Shown here: positions 18,316 through 27,154 of the stretch, in pieces
How positions within the stretch are numbered: the stretch's first letter is position 1
Layout of the letters: each line of letters starts with the position of its first letter
Source: Verrucomicrobiota bacterium
GTDB taxonomy: Bacteria > Verrucomicrobiota > Verrucomicrobiia > Limisphaerales > UBA11320
Direction: 5' to 3'
NCBI GenBank assembly: GCA_016199985.1
Contig: JACQFQ010000045.1
Location: 1 to 64,000 of the forward strand
Length of the DNA stretch: 64,000 nt
The notes under the pieces: generated by a model
Database searches by the model: none
What the model was told of the DNA's origin: nothing
What the model saw: the letters and a program-made list of their open reading frames with translations, nothing else
Program-made: the position numbers and the translations under genes

Positions 18316-20250
18316 ATGCGCTTCTTAATCTTTCGATCCTACCTGCCGCTCCTATCTTGGGGACTTGCGTTGCTCCACCAGGGTCATGCCCTCTGCGCCT
18401 CTGGCGCGGATCTGAGCCAGCATCAGGCGACCCTCAACCTTCTCGAACTCCGCAGGCAGCTGCAGGCGTCGCAGACTCAGACCAACACGACCTTCCACGA
18501 TTTCAAGTTCTCCGACCAGATCATCGCCAGTCGGATCACTTTCACGAATCACGTTGTGGAGGACGCCGGTAAGAACTATCAGGCCGCGCACTATGACCAT
18601 GGAAATGGACTCGCCGCGGCGGATGTGGACGGGGACGGACTCACGGATCTCTATTTCCCAACGCAGCTCGGCTCCAGCGAGCTTTGGCGCAATCTGGGAG
18701 GGGGCCGTTTTGAGAACATCACGGAAAAGGCCGGCGTAGGTCTCAAAGACCAGATCGTTGTCTCCGCCTCGTTCGGCGACGTGGACAACGACGGCGATCC
18801 TGATCTGTTCGTCACCACGGTGCGTCACGGCAACCACCTCTTCGAGAATCTGGGTCAGGGTCTGTTCCGCGATATCACCCGGGAGTCCGGCCTTGAGTAC
18901 GTGGGGCACTCTTCCGGGGCGGTCTGGTTCGACTACGACAATGACGGGCGTCTTGATCTCTTTCTGGTGAACGTTGGCGTCTACACCAGCGACAAGCGAG
19001 GTCCGGGAGGGTATTACCTTGCCCTCCCTGACGCTTTTGCCGGGCACCAGCATCCAGAGCGAACCGAGTACAGCATTCTTTACCACAACCTCGGGGGCCG
19101 ACGGTTCAAGGATGTCTCCCGCGAGATGAATCTTCGGGACGGCAGCTGGAGCGGCGATGCGACCCAGCTGGACCTGAATCAGGACGGCTACCCCGACCTT
19201 TACGTGGTCAACATGCAGGGTGACGACCACTATTATGAGAATCAGCGCGGGAAGGGGTTTGTCGAGAAGACCGCCGCGTTTTTTCCAAAAACCTCGTGGG
19301 GGGCAATGGGCGTGAAAGCCTTCGATTTCAACCAGGATGGCCTCATGGACCTCTTTGTCACGGATATGCACTCCGACATGACGAAGGAGCACACCGAGCG
19401 CGCGCTTAATTTCTCGGTGCGGATGGAGAAAGCGAAGAGCGAGGCGTATTGCGGGCGTCAATGGAACGAGGACTACCTGCAGGGGAGCACGAACAACGTG
19501 TTCGGGAACAGTTTCTACGTGAACGGAGGCAACGGTCGGTTCGTGGAAGCCTCCGACGGTCTCGGCGTTGAAACGTACTGGCCTTGGGGCATCAGTGTAG
19601 GGGATTTGAACGCGGATGGCTTTGAGGATGTGTTTGTGACGGCAGGCATGGGTTATCCCTTCCGGTACGCCATCAACTCGGTGCTGTTCAACCACGCGGG
19701 GGAGCGCTTCTACGACAGCGAGTTCATTCTGGGGGTTGAGCCCAGGGAAGATCGGCGCACCGAGAGACCCTGGTTTATTCTGAATTGCGACGGGGCCGAT
19801 CGGCAAACACCGCTGTGCGCTGGCAAATCCGGCGTCCTGACCGTCGAGGGGGCTCTGAGCAGTCGATCCTCCATCATTGTCGACCTGGACAACGACGGCG
19901 ATCTCGACATCGTGACCAACGATTTCAACGACCGACCTCAGATCTTGATCAGCAACCTCTCGGAGAGGAAGAAGGTTCGATTCCTGAAAATCCGCCTCGA
20001 GGGAACACAATCCAATCGCGATGGCCTCGGAGCGAGCGTGCGCGTGAGGGCCGGGGGGCGGACATGGAATCGGTTTCATGATGGAAAGTCCGGGTATCTG
20101 TCCCAAAGTTCCACGCCGCTCTACTTCGGCCTCGGCGACGCTGAGACGATCGAGTGGGTGCAGGTGGATTGGCCATCGGGCCGACGACAGGAAGTCTCCC
20201 GTGGCATCAGCGCAAACACACTGCTGGTGGTTCAGGAGCCTCGCCAATGA
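18316..20250 (+). CDS. Secreted CRTAC1-like protein (FG-GAP repeats plus ASPIC/UnbV)
   Basis: A 644-residue exported protein starting at ATG 18316 with a hydrophobic leader (FRSYLPLLSWGLALLHQGHALC). FG-GAP/VCBS loops follow (AAADVDGDGLTDLYF, GDVDNDGDPDLFV, DYDNDGRLDLFLV, LNQDGYPDLYVV, DFNQDGLMDLFV, NADGFEDVFV, DLDNDGDLDIV). The C-terminal ASPIC/UnbV domain is clear (RDGLGASVRVRAGG, GKSGYLSQSSTPLYFGLG, VQVDWPSGR). It has the standard CRTAC1 layout and is about half the length of the relative at 9904-13653. The role is unknown; calcium-stabilised extracellular propellers are expected. Confidence 0.85.
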   Translation: MRFLIFRSYLPLLSWGLALLHQGHALCASGADLSQHQATLNLLELRRQLQASQTQTNTTFHDFKFSDQIIASRITFTNHVVEDAGKNYQAAHYDHGNGLAAADVDGDGLTDLYFPTQLGSSELWRNLGGGRFENITEKAGVGLKDQIVVSASFGDVDNDGDPDLFVTTVRHGNHLFENLGQGLFRDITRESGLEYVGHSSGAVWFDYDNDGRLDLFLVNVGVYTSDKRGPGGYYLALPDAFAGHQHPERTEYSILYHNLGGRRFKDVSREMNLRDGSWSGDATQLDLNQDGYPDLYVVNMQGDDHYYENQRGKGFVEKTAAFFPKTSWGAMGVKAFDFNQDGLMDLFVTDMHSDMTKEHTERALNFSVRMEKAKSEAYCGRQWNEDYLQGSTNNVFGNSFYVNGGNGRFVEASDGLGVETYWPWGISVGDLNADGFEDVFVTAGMGYPFRYAINSVLFNHAGERFYDSEFILGVEPREDRRTERPWFILNCDGADRQTPLCAGKSGVLTVEGALSSRSSIIVDLDNDGDLDIVTNDFNDRPQILISNLSERKKVRFLKIRLEGTQSNRDGLGASVRVRAGGRTWNRFHDGKSGYLSQSSTPLYFGLGDAETIEWVQVDWPSGRRQEVSRGISANTLLVVQEPRQ

Positions 20251-20365
20251 CACGGAGTTCTGAGAACCGATCGATCCGCTCATTTCCCGGCGCGCTCCAT
20301 CGTGCTCGAGGGGAGTGATTCTGATCACTATTCCGGGCCAAGTCGGGCCGGCGCGGAGCGCCCTC

Positions 20366-20390
20366 GGGTGAAACAGGAAGTGTTTCACCC
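20366..20390 (+). terminator. Hairpin, possible terminator
   Basis: A perfect 10-bp stem (GGGTGAAACA with TGTTTCACCC) closes a GGAAG loop, 116 bases past the stop of the CRTAC1-like gene and just before the rpmH promoter. Only a weak T-rich tract follows (GGTTGGTTGCTT), so it could also be an operator or other structured site. Confidence 0.45.
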
Positions 20391-20402
20391 CCGGTTGGTT
20401 GC

Positions 20403-20430
20403 TTGACACCCCCCCTTTCGCTGGTAGCCT
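20403..20430 (+). promoter_or_regulatory. Predicted sigma-70 promoter of the rpmH operon
   Basis: A consensus -35 box TTGACA (20403-20408) is followed, after a 16-base spacer, by TAGCCT (20425-20430) as a weak -10. It lies about 90 bases before rpmH and is the best -35 box in this gap. Confidence 0.5.
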
Positions 20431-20523
20431 CCCGCGTTCCTGGTTCTCAGGCGGCTAACGCTTTGGGGTCGAGGCGATGGATGGAGTGGCCATCCATTAC
20501 ATGATTGATACGAATCGACTGAC

Positions 20524-20661
20524 ATGAAACGCACCTATCAACCGTCCAAAGTTCGCCGCAAGCGGCAGTATGGGTTTCTGAATCGGAACTCGTCGAAGAG
20601 CGGGCAAGCCGTCCTCGCGCGCCGTCGCCGCAAAGGCCGCAAGCGTCTCACCCCTGTTTGA
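20524..20661 (+). CDS. rpmH: Ribosomal protein L34
   Basis: A 45-residue basic protein reading [18 protein letters not shown], then [22 protein letters not shown]: unmistakable bacterial L34, a component of the 50S subunit. It begins the conserved rpmH-rnpA-yidD-yidC-jag cluster. The stop codon TGA shares its last base with the rnpA ATG at 20661, so the genes are translationally coupled. Confidence 0.97.
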   Translation: MKRTYQPSKVRRKRQYGFLNRNSSKSGQAVLARRRRKGRKRLTPV

Positions 20662-21035
20662 TGCTCATGCCGTCGCCGTCTGGAGCATCGCAATCCCTGC
20701 CTGCTCGGCGACGAATCAAGCGCAACAGCGAGTTCGTTCGCATCAAGGCGAGAGGCCGTAGGTTGACTTTGGGGTGCCTGATCGTCAATTGGGTCACCGC
20801 TCCCAGACCCCCGGGTCCGAGACTGGGCGTCGTGGTGAGCAAGAGGGTAGGCAACGCGGTGGAGCGCAATCGGGCCAAGCGGGTCATGCGCGAGGTATTC
20901 CGGAGACACCAGGACCTGCTTCCCACCGCCTGTCATTTGGTTTTGATCGCCCGGCCTTCGATCGCCGAGCGTTCTTACGGGAGCGTGGAGCGCGATTTTC
21001 TCGATGCCATGAAACAGGTTCAGGCGCGAGGATGA
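20661..21035 (+). CDS. rnpA: Ribonuclease P protein component
   Basis: The 124-residue protein subunit of RNase P, which with the RNA subunit removes 5' leaders from tRNA precursors. The diagnostic RNR motif region (KRVGNAVERNRAKRVMREVF) is present, preceded by LGVVVSKR. The start is taken at ATG 20661, overlapping the rpmH stop in TGATG; ATG 20667 is equally possible. It is followed 33 bases later by yidD. Confidence 0.95.
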   Translation: MLMPSPSGASQSLPARRRIKRNSEFVRIKARGRRLTLGCLIVNWVTAPRPPGPRLGVVVSKRVGNAVERNRAKRVMREVFRRHQDLLPTACHLVLIARPSIAERSYGSVERDFLDAMKQVQARG

Positions 21036-21068
21036 GGATCGGTCGGAGAGCATGGACGAAATGAAACT

Positions 21069-21374
21069 ATGAGCGAGTCGGACAAAACCTCGAGATCCCT
21101 CCCGCAGGCTTGCCTGTGCGGAATGATCCATGGCTACCAACGGCTCCTTTCCCCCCTTCTTTGCGCTGTGTTCGGTCCCTCGGGCTTGGGCTGCCGTTAT
21201 ACGCCGACCTGTTCCGCCTACATGCACGACGCTGTGCGCTTGCACGGCGCCGGCAAAGGCGTCGTCTTGGGGATCGCCCGATTGTGCCGCTGCCACCCCT
21301 GGGGCGGCGCGGGGCACGACCCGGTTCCGCCGCCCGCCTCCGCTGAATGTCGCAATAACCCCGCCACGCCTTAA
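21069..21374 (+). CDS. yidD: Membrane protein insertion efficiency factor YidD
   Basis: A 101-residue member of the YidD family, a small amphipathic membrane-associated protein that assists YidC-dependent insertion. The family core [16 protein letters not shown] and the [13 protein letters not shown] segment are intact, including the conserved cysteines. The TAA stop overlaps the ATG of yidC (TAATGG), as expected for this operon. Confidence 0.95.
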   Translation: MSESDKTSRSLPQACLCGMIHGYQRLLSPLLCAVFGPSGLGCRYTPTCSAYMHDAVRLHGAGKGVVLGIARLCRCHPWGGAGHDPVPPPASAECRNNPATP

Positions 21375-23200
21375 TGGATCGCAAAGCCATCATCGTCATC
21401 ACCCTCTCGATCCTCCTGCTGTTCACGTGGAGGCCTCTCATCGATCGCTTGTATCCTCCGCCGCCCGCGCCCGCTGTTGAGGCGGCCGCCAGCACGAATG
21501 TGAACGCGGGCGCGACTCAGTCGCCCCCGTCCGCAGCCCTCGCCGCGACGACATCCCCGGCGGCCGCGGCGCCGATCGCCCTCGCCACGAACATTCCAGA
21601 ACAGACGCTGGTCTTGTCCAACGCCGTGGCCCGATATGTTTTCACGTCGCGAGGAGGCGGTCTGAAGTCGATGGAACTGCTGGACTATCCCGAGACCGTG
21701 GCCCGCAAGAAGAAGGCCGGCGCCTCCCCTGTTTCCTCAAAGCACGCGAGCTTGAACTCCCAGGCTCTGGTTCCCGCGATGGCGGTGTTCGGCGGTCCCG
21801 CGTTGGAAGGCGACGGCGTGTTCCAACTGACGCCCATCCCGGGCGGGGTGCGGGCCGAGAAGGCTTTGCCGGAGGGTCTCGCGTTGGTGAAGGATTTTAT
21901 TCTGGGCTCCAACTATTTGTTTCGGTGCAACGTGCGATTCGAGAATCGCACTGACGCCCCTCGCGCCATCCCCGGCCAGGAGATCGTGATCGGCACCGCG
22001 ACGCCGATGGCCCTCGTCGATGATGGAACCAAGGTGGGGTTCTACTGGGGGCGCGACAAGACCGTGGAGCATGTGACCATCGCCTGGTTCAAGAACCTGA
22101 CGCTGGCATGTTTTCCAGGAACTCCGCGTTCCGTTTATCAAGAGGGCGGCAGCAACGTCGTCTGGGCCGCGGTGCACAACCAGTTCTTCGCGCTGGCGGC
22201 GATTCCTCAGGTCGCCGCGAACCAGATTCTCGGTCGTCAATTGAGCCTCCCCGCGCCCACCGTGGAGGAACTCGCCGACACGCCGGCGGCCAATCGCAGC
22301 CCGCAGGCCTACCAGACATCCATGCTCTATCCCGGCCTGACCATTCCGCCCCGGCAGGCGCTGGAGCGCGGTTTCTCGCTCTACGGCGGGCCGAAGGAAT
22401 ACAACACGCTTTCTCGGATCGGAAATCAGTTCAAGATCGATCTCGACCAGATCATGGGATTCGACCAGGTGCTCTTTGGATCCTTCTCCGGGTTCTTCGC
22501 GAAGATCCTTCTGCTGGCGATGAACGGCCTGCACAGTCTGGGCATCGCGTACGGATGGACGATTGTGGCGATCACCGTGCTGATGAAGATCCTCTTCTGG
22601 CCGCTGACCCAGGCGAGCACGCGGTCCGCGAAGCGCATGCAGGCTTTGCAGCCGCAGATGAAGGCGCTTCAGGACAAATTCAAGGACGATCCGACGAAGC
22701 TGAACAAGAAGATGATGGAGTTCTGGAAGGAGAACAAGGTGAGCCCCTTCGGCGGATGCCTGCCTGTGTTGCTTCAGATGCCTGTTTTCATCGGCTTCTT
22801 CGCGATGATTCAGACGGCCATCGAGCTCCGGGGCGCGAGTTTTCTTTGGGCGGCGGACCTGACGCAGCCGGACACGCTCTTCGTGCTCAACGTCGGCTCG
22901 TTTGTGCTTCCCGTGAATCCGATGCCCCTGCTGATGGGCGTGGTGATGCTGTGGCAGGCGCGGCTTCAGCCCATGGCGCCTGGCATGGATCCGATGCAGG
23001 CCAACATGATGAAGTACATGCCGCTGATCTTCCTCGTGGGACTCTACAGTTTTTCCTCAGGGTTGACTCTTTACTGGACCGTGCAGAACTTGCTAAGCGT
23101 CTTGCAAACGAAGCTGACCAAGACCCAGGACGACAAGGTGCCGCGCAAGCCCGCGACGCCCGGCTCGCCGGGTCCGGCTCAGGCGAAAAAGCGATTCTAG
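21374..23200 (+). CDS. yidC: Membrane protein insertase YidC
   Basis: A 608-residue YidC/Oxa1 insertase of Gram-negative type. An N-terminal membrane segment (IIVITLSILLLFTW) is followed by an Ala/Pro-rich linker, the large periplasmic beta domain (about 70-350) and the C-terminal five-helix insertase core starting near GSFSGFFAKILLLAMNGLHS. That core includes GWTIVAITVLMKILFWPLT with the conserved functional Arg nearby (STRSAKRMQALQP), GGCLPVLLQMPVFIGFF and YSFSSGLTLYWTVQN. It inserts inner-membrane proteins with or without SecYEG. Confidence 0.97.
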   Translation: MDRKAIIVITLSILLLFTWRPLIDRLYPPPPAPAVEAAASTNVNAGATQSPPSAALAATTSPAAAAPIALATNIPEQTLVLSNAVARYVFTSRGGGLKSMELLDYPETVARKKKAGASPVSSKHASLNSQALVPAMAVFGGPALEGDGVFQLTPIPGGVRAEKALPEGLALVKDFILGSNYLFRCNVRFENRTDAPRAIPGQEIVIGTATPMALVDDGTKVGFYWGRDKTVEHVTIAWFKNLTLACFPGTPRSVYQEGGSNVVWAAVHNQFFALAAIPQVAANQILGRQLSLPAPTVEELADTPAANRSPQAYQTSMLYPGLTIPPRQALERGFSLYGGPKEYNTLSRIGNQFKIDLDQIMGFDQVLFGSFSGFFAKILLLAMNGLHSLGIAYGWTIVAITVLMKILFWPLTQASTRSAKRMQALQPQMKALQDKFKDDPTKLNKKMMEFWKENKVSPFGGCLPVLLQMPVFIGFFAMIQTAIELRGASFLWAADLTQPDTLFVLNVGSFVLPVNPMPLLMGVVMLWQARLQPMAPGMDPMQANMMKYMPLIFLVGLYSFSSGLTLYWTVQNLLSVLQTKLTKTQDDKVPRKPATPGSPGPAQAKKRF

Positions 23201-23256
23201 CGACGATTGTTGGTCGGTCGGTCACGGCTCAAATACGGATCTAATCAATTGCGGAT

Positions 23257-23709
23257 ATGCCAGACGCCCCCAAAGCAGTGTTGGAAACCTTGCTCAAGCA
23301 GTTGGGCTTTGATGTCGCCGTCGAGGAGCACACGATCGACGACGGCCTGGTGCTCGACGTGAAGACTGACGATCCCGGACGGTTGATCGGACGCCAGGGA
23401 CAGACGCTCGCGGATCTTCAGTATCTGCTCAACCGGATGCTCTTCCAGGGCGACGACAGCGTGCCCAAGGTGACCGTCGATGTGGGCGGCTATCGCACCC
23501 AGGCGCGCGAGGCGCTCGTCCGCAAGGCCAAGGAGACGGCGGAGAAAGTGCGCCGTTGGGGCGATGTGATCGAACTGGAGCCCTTGAACTCCTACGACCG
23601 CCGCGTCGTCCACACCGCGATCAAGGACGATCCGGACGTCGAGACCCACAGCGTTGAGGTGGAAGGAACGACCAAGAAGGCGATTCTTTTCCGTCCGAAG
23701 CGCGCCTGA
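23257..23709 (+). CDS. jag: KH-R3H RNA-binding protein Jag/KhpB
   Basis: A 150-residue RNA-binding protein. The KH domain has its GxxG loop in GRLIGRQGQTLADLQYLLN (near residue 45), and the R3H domain has the R-x3-H signature in SYDRRVVHTAI. The longer N-terminal Jag domain of some homologues is reduced here to about 40 residues. It sits 56 bases after yidC, the standard place for jag. The role in other bacteria is post-transcriptional control with KhpA. Confidence 0.92.
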   Translation: MPDAPKAVLETLLKQLGFDVAVEEHTIDDGLVLDVKTDDPGRLIGRQGQTLADLQYLLNRMLFQGDDSVPKVTVDVGGYRTQAREALVRKAKETAEKVRRWGDVIELEPLNSYDRRVVHTAIKDDPDVETHSVEVEGTTKKAILFRPKRA

Positions 23710-23726
23710 TTCAGCCCTCATCGCCT

Positions 23727-24890
23727 ATGTGCCGTCGTTTTGAATGGAGCCGGATCGCTCTCGTCGCCTCTGTCGCGGCGAATCTCGTCTGTGTCATCCC
23801 CAGTGTCCGAGCCGAGGTGGACGTCTCATTTCGGAACGAGGTGCAGCGTTCCATCGACCGCGGCCTGACCTGGCTGGCGTCACAGCAGAACAGCAACGGG
23901 TGGTGGTCGACGACGGATCACCCGGCCGTCACCGCCCTCGCGGTGACCGCTTTCCACGGGGAGCCCAGCGGACGCTACCAACCCACGCCGGTCTTTCTGC
24001 GCAAGTCGTATGGCTTTCTCCTCGGCTGCGAGAAGCCCGATGGGGGGATCTATCAGCGCGACCTTCCGAGCTACAACACCTCGTTGGCGATGATGGCCTT
24101 GCTCTCCGCCCCGGGGTCGGAGTTCAACCCGCTGCTCAAGCGGGCGAGGGCTTACCTGATCGGTTTGCAGCAGGACCGCGGCGTTGTTGGGAAGAGGGAC
24201 ACGCCTTTCGATGGCGGCATCGGTTATGGCGGCGTTCAGAAGGACCCGGACGTGAACAACACCTACACCGCGCTGCAGGCTTTGTATTTCAGCCGTCACC
24301 TGACGCGGGATCAGGGACAAACCAGCGCGCGCGACCTGAACTGGGACGCGGCGATCCAGTTCCTTCAGACCTGCCAGAATCTGCCTGAGCGCAACTCCGA
24401 GCCCTGGGTTTCCGTCGAGGCGCGAGACCGCGGCGGCTTCATCTATCAGCCGGGCCGCAGCATGGCCGGAGGCGAAACCAACGGGACGACGGGCCGCGTT
24501 GCCCTGCGGTCCTACGGCAGCATCAGCTACGCGGGACTGCTGAGCTACATCTACGCGGACCTGAAGCCGGGCGATCCGCGCGTGGTCGCCGTGATGGATT
24601 GGCTCAAGGCCAACTACACCCTGCGCGAGAACCCCGGCATGGAGTCGGCGGGGCTCTATTACTATCTGCACCTTCTTACCAAAGGTCTCAGCGCCGCGGG
24701 CGTGAACGAACTGGAGTTGAAGGAGGGGCGGCGCGTGGCGTGGCGGAAGGAAGTCGCGCTGCGTTTGATGGAACTGCAGCAGCGCGACGGATCATGGGTC
24801 AACGCGAACCCCCGCTGGTGGGAGAAGGATCCGGTTCTCGCGAGCGCCTACTCGGTGCTTGCGTTGGAGACGATCTGGCGGGGGCTCTGA
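23727..24890 (+). CDS. Exported prenyltransferase/squalene-cyclase repeat protein
   Basis: A 387-residue protein with a signal peptide (IALVASVAANLVCVIPSVRA). The rest is an alpha/alpha-barrel of the squalene oxidase/prenyltransferase repeat type: repeated QQNSNGWWSTTDHPAVTALAV, CEKPDGGIYQRDLPSYNTSLAMMAL, GIGYGGVQKDPDVNNTYTALQAL, RGGFIYQPG and LQQRDGSWVN. No DXDD motif of true squalene-hopene cyclases is seen, so an enzymatic cyclase role is doubtful; such exported proteins are common and of unknown function in Planctomycetes and Verrucomicrobia. It follows jag by only 17 bases and may be co-transcribed. Confidence 0.8.
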   Translation: MCRRFEWSRIALVASVAANLVCVIPSVRAEVDVSFRNEVQRSIDRGLTWLASQQNSNGWWSTTDHPAVTALAVTAFHGEPSGRYQPTPVFLRKSYGFLLGCEKPDGGIYQRDLPSYNTSLAMMALLSAPGSEFNPLLKRARAYLIGLQQDRGVVGKRDTPFDGGIGYGGVQKDPDVNNTYTALQALYFSRHLTRDQGQTSARDLNWDAAIQFLQTCQNLPERNSEPWVSVEARDRGGFIYQPGRSMAGGETNGTTGRVALRSYGSISYAGLLSYIYADLKPGDPRVVAVMDWLKANYTLRENPGMESAGLYYYLHLLTKGLSAAGVNELELKEGRRVAWRKEVALRLMELQQRDGSWVNANPRWWEKDPVLASAYSVLALETIWRGL

Positions 24891-25040
24891 GGAAGCCAAG
24901 GCCCCCCAAGGCAATGCCCGTTGGCGTCGGGTCGGAGGGGGCGCGTTGGGCGGCGCGCCACGGCGACTTTCAGGGCGCCCGCAATTTCCTGGATTTGCGC
25001 GAAGCTCCGGTCAACCATGACGAAGAGCTCCCTATCCACA

Positions 25041-25934
25041 ATGAGAACGCATCGGCGGAGTTTTTTGGCAAAGGCTGGATTGGGCTTGGGCGCGCTGGGA
25101 GTCGTCAACGCTGTCCTGCCCGCCGCAGAATCGTCGAGACCCGCGCGCGGTTTCGCGAGGCCCTCAAGGTTCCACCTCGGCACGGTCACCTACAATCTGG
25201 CCCAGGACTGGGACGTGGCGACGATCATCAAGAATTGCGCGGCGGCGAAGTTCGAGGGCGTTGAACTTCGAACCGGACACAAGCATGGCGTGGAGGTGGG
25301 CTTGTCCCGCGAACAGAGGGCGGAGGTTCGGAAGCGATTCCACGATTCGCCAGTGCAACTGATGGGCCTTGGCAGCGCCTTTGATTTTCACACACCCGAC
25401 CCTTCCAAGCTTCGAAAGGACATCGAGGCCGCCAAGGAATACATCGTCCTGTCTCGGGACGTCGGGGCCACGGGCGTGAAGGTGCGGCCCAACGGGCTGC
25501 CCAAGGAGATTCCGGTCGAAAGGACGATCGAACAGATCGGCCGCTCGCTGCGGGAGTTGGGCGAATTCGCCCGTGATCACGGCCAGGTCATCCGTTTGGA
25601 GGTTCACGGGGAGGGCACATCGCAGCTCCCGCGCATCCGAGCCATCATGGACGTCGCCGATCATGCCTCCGTCGGCGTTTGCTGGAACTCCAATCCCTCC
25701 GACCTGGACGGCGAGGGCTTCGATCACAACTTCGGTCTTGTCCAAAGGAAAATTTTCTCGGTCCACTTGAGGGACATCTACCTGGAGGACTATCCCTTTC
25801 GAAAGCTGTTCCAGCGCCTGGACGCGATCCGCTTCACGGGTTTCACGCTCGCGGAAATCCCGCCGAGCCCCGACCCTTTGCGCGTGATGAACTATTTTCG
25901 GTCGCTCTGGCTGGCGTATCAAGGGCTCTTGTGA
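25041..25934 (+). CDS. Tat-exported sugar-phosphate isomerase/epimerase-like TIM barrel
   Basis: A 297-residue protein with an N-terminal twin-arginine signal (HRRSFLAKAGLGLGALG) and a xylose-isomerase-like TIM barrel: FHLGTVTYNLAQDWD, KFEGVELRTGHKHGVEVGL, DVGATGVKVRPNG, IRLEVHGEGTS, VGVCWNSNPSD and FSVHLRDIY. The conserved Glu, His and Asp of the metal site are plausible in ELRTGHKH, EVHGEG and HLRD. Function is likely isomerisation or cleavage of a sugar or cyclitol in the periplasm; the substrate is unknown. ATG 25017 is an equally possible start; neither has a clear Shine-Dalgarno. Confidence 0.8.
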   Translation: MRTHRRSFLAKAGLGLGALGVVNAVLPAAESSRPARGFARPSRFHLGTVTYNLAQDWDVATIIKNCAAAKFEGVELRTGHKHGVEVGLSREQRAEVRKRFHDSPVQLMGLGSAFDFHTPDPSKLRKDIEAAKEYIVLSRDVGATGVKVRPNGLPKEIPVERTIEQIGRSLRELGEFARDHGQVIRLEVHGEGTSQLPRIRAIMDVADHASVGVCWNSNPSDLDGEGFDHNFGLVQRKIFSVHLRDIYLEDYPFRKLFQRLDAIRFTGFTLAEIPPSPDPLRVMNYFRSLWLAYQGLL

Positions 25935-26106
25935 TGATTGGCTCTGGCCCGGCTCCAGCGCCTTCCAATCATCCAGTCAGGATTGCGACGGATGGCGCCC
26001 GATTGCGGGAAGCGAAGGATGCGAATCCCCGCGCGCGGGTGTTCGGGGAACCGTTGGCGCCGGTGGACTTGGGTGTCTCGGAAAAAACCAAGGCCGGGAT
26101 CAACCT

Positions 26107-27147
26107 TCAGAACGGCCAGTTGACTCCGACCGACACGTAGATCCCGTTCCCGAGACGCAGTCGCGCCTCCCTCCCGACGCCTCCATAGGTGGTCCCTCCC
26201 AGCGTCATGTATTGGGCGCCGAGATAGACGTCCGCCTTTTCAGCGGTGTGCCATAGCAGCATGGCGCCGGCGTAGCCTCCATAGGTCAGGCTCGACTTGC
26301 CAAATCGCCCGCTCAGGGGGGTCTGTCCTCCGTCGGCCGCGATCGCGACCTCCTGATACTTGTACGCGCCGTTCAGGAATCCGAGCGCTCCGCCGGCGCC
26401 CGCCTGCAACGACCAGCGTCGACCCATGTCCCAGTAGAACGTCGGCCCGAGCTTGAAATTGTACAGCGTGGTGTCGATGGACCGCTTGCCGACAAGCGTG
26501 GCGGCGATGTTGTCGGAGCCGGCGGCTGTCGGAGCGCTGCCGATGAGCGGGCCCACGCCGCTGGGACCGCCGTTGTAGGGCGCCTGGGGCGGCGTGAAGC
26601 CGATGGCATGGGTGAAGAGATCGCGGGCGAGATTGACCCCAAGAGACCGAGTGTCCTTGATGCCGATCGGCAGGTAGGTGAACCCGAGATCCCAGCCCAC
26701 CAGGGTGCGTCCCCACAAGGCCAGCACTCCGCCGTAGCCGGCCTCGAGTCCAGCGTCGACCTGATTGTCCTCGCGCGAGGACGGGGTGTTCGCCGTGAAA
26801 GAGCTCGAGCTGTGGAAGAGCATTGTTCCCGCCCCGGCATTGTATTGACCGGCGCCCTGATACCCCCAGTAGGAGCTGAGTTGTCCGGCGTTGCCCGTTG
26901 CGTCCTGGCGCACATATCCATCGTCGTAGAGGATGTCGCCGGCCGCGGCTCCCGCGGAGCGAGGGGGAGTGACGAAGGACCCCGCCAGGCTGAAGTCGCC
27001 TTTGAGATTGAGGGCCGCGACGGAGCCGAGCCGAAAGTGCCTGGTCCAGTCCCCGGTCACCTGCGCCTCGGCGCGAGAGGCGCCAACAACGGCCCAGCCT
27101 GCGCAGAGGAGGGCAAGGTTGAGCGTGGGATGAATCCGAGGGCGCAT
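26107..27147 (-). CDS. Outer-membrane beta-barrel protein, predicted
   Basis: A 346-residue protein with a signal peptide (LNLALLCAGWAVVGASRAEAQ). The mature part has alternating aromatic/hydrophobic strands, is Gly-rich and ends GIYVSVGVNWPF, a typical C-terminal barrel strand ending in Phe. It has no close family I can name. The start at 27147 lies seven bases after the stop of the upstream minus-strand gene (27155-28579), so the two are an operon. Possible function: porin-like or structural outer-membrane protein. Confidence 0.65.
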   Translation of the reverse strand: MRPRIHPTLNLALLCAGWAVVGASRAEAQVTGDWTRHFRLGSVAALNLKGDFSLAGSFVTPPRSAGAAAGDILYDDGYVRQDATGNAGQLSSYWGYQGAGQYNAGAGTMLFHSSSSFTANTPSSREDNQVDAGLEAGYGGVLALWGRTLVGWDLGFTYLPIGIKDTRSLGVNLARDLFTHAIGFTPPQAPYNGGPSGVGPLIGSAPTAAGSDNIAATLVGKRSIDTTLYNFKLGPTFYWDMGRRWSLQAGAGGALGFLNGAYKYQEVAIAADGGQTPLSGRFGKSSLTYGGYAGAMLLWHTAEKADVYLGAQYMTLGGTTYGGVGREARLRLGNGIYVSVGVNWPF

Positions 27148-27154
27148 GGGAGAA

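Noticed and set aside
18352-20409. A 685-codon minus-strand frame opposite the second CRTAC1-like gene
   Set aside because: It mirrors VCBS repeats in antisense (His/Val/Glu-rich) and has no domain of its own.
20251-20523. Replication origin near rpmH
   Set aside because: Origins often lie by rpmH/dnaA, but no DnaA-box cluster or AT-rich unwinding stretch is seen here.
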